This document shows, one piece after another, positions 5,228 to 5,228 of a DNA stretch of 5,228 nt; positions within the stretch are counted from its first letter, which is position 1, and every line of letters starts with the position of its first letter. The notes under the pieces were generated by a model, which saw only the letters and a list, made by a program, of their open reading frames with translations, was not told the origin of the DNA and searched no databases. A program made the position numbers and the translations under genes. Source of the stretch: an uncultured Bacilli bacterium (GTDB lineage: Bacteria; Bacillota_I; Bacilli_A; RF39; UBA660). The DNA is taken from assembly GCA_944371545.1 (NCBI GenBank), contig CALVXT010000100.1:1-5228 (forward strand), read 5' to 3'.

Positions 5228-5228
5228 C

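Noticed and set aside
1..5228. Mollicute-type code with TGA as Trp
   Set aside because: All four main genes use TGG for Trp, have no in-frame TGA, and end with TAA or TAG at sensible family lengths, so nothing calls for recoding.

Overview
The window is strongly AT-rich, with short leaders and strong AGGAGG-type ribosome binding sites. It carries the Firmicutes-type neighbours hpf (long form) and secA. TGG encodes Trp, and no reading frame needs TGA as a sense codon. This points to a low-GC Gram-positive bacterium using standard decoding, perhaps an Erysipelotrichia- or Bacilli-like lineage. The lineage is inferred from composition and gene style, not from a database match.

Layout, all genes on the + strand. 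(1) 59-274: a small cold shock protein, closed by a clear intrinsic terminator (283-306). (2) 347-871: long-form ribosome hibernation promoting factor, driven by an extended -10 promoter whose upstream part runs into the csp terminator. (3) 872-1302: a 431-base very AT-rich stretch with no large gene. It holds a nested inverted repeat, a strong terminator (981-1032), two promoter-like elements sharing an identical 11-base repeat, an 18-codon ORF with its own Shine-Dalgarno sequence, and two hairpins, the second of which buries the ribosome binding site of the next gene. (4) 1303-2556: an unrecognised 417-residue, Lys/Asn/Ile-rich, membrane-anchored protein with an HEKIH (HExxH) motif. (5) 2567-2593 terminator and 2583-2612 promoter, overlapping each other. 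(6) 2636-5122: complete secA with its C-terminal zinc-binding tail. (7) 5123-5228: no gene. An imperfect inverted repeat spans the secA stop codon and is followed by helically phased GTTTCC/GTTACC repeats. Together these resemble an integrase attachment region.

How the genes fit together: csp, hpf and secA are housekeeping or stress genes (RNA chaperone, 100S ribosome dimer formation, Sec export ATPase). hpf and secA are usually close neighbours in Firmicutes. Here they are separated by about 1.76 kb holding a more AT-rich accessory gene with its own structured leader, and the far side of secA looks like a mobile-element border. The parts most worth following up are the 417-residue protein with its attenuator-like leader and the attachment-site-like structure at the secA 3' end.
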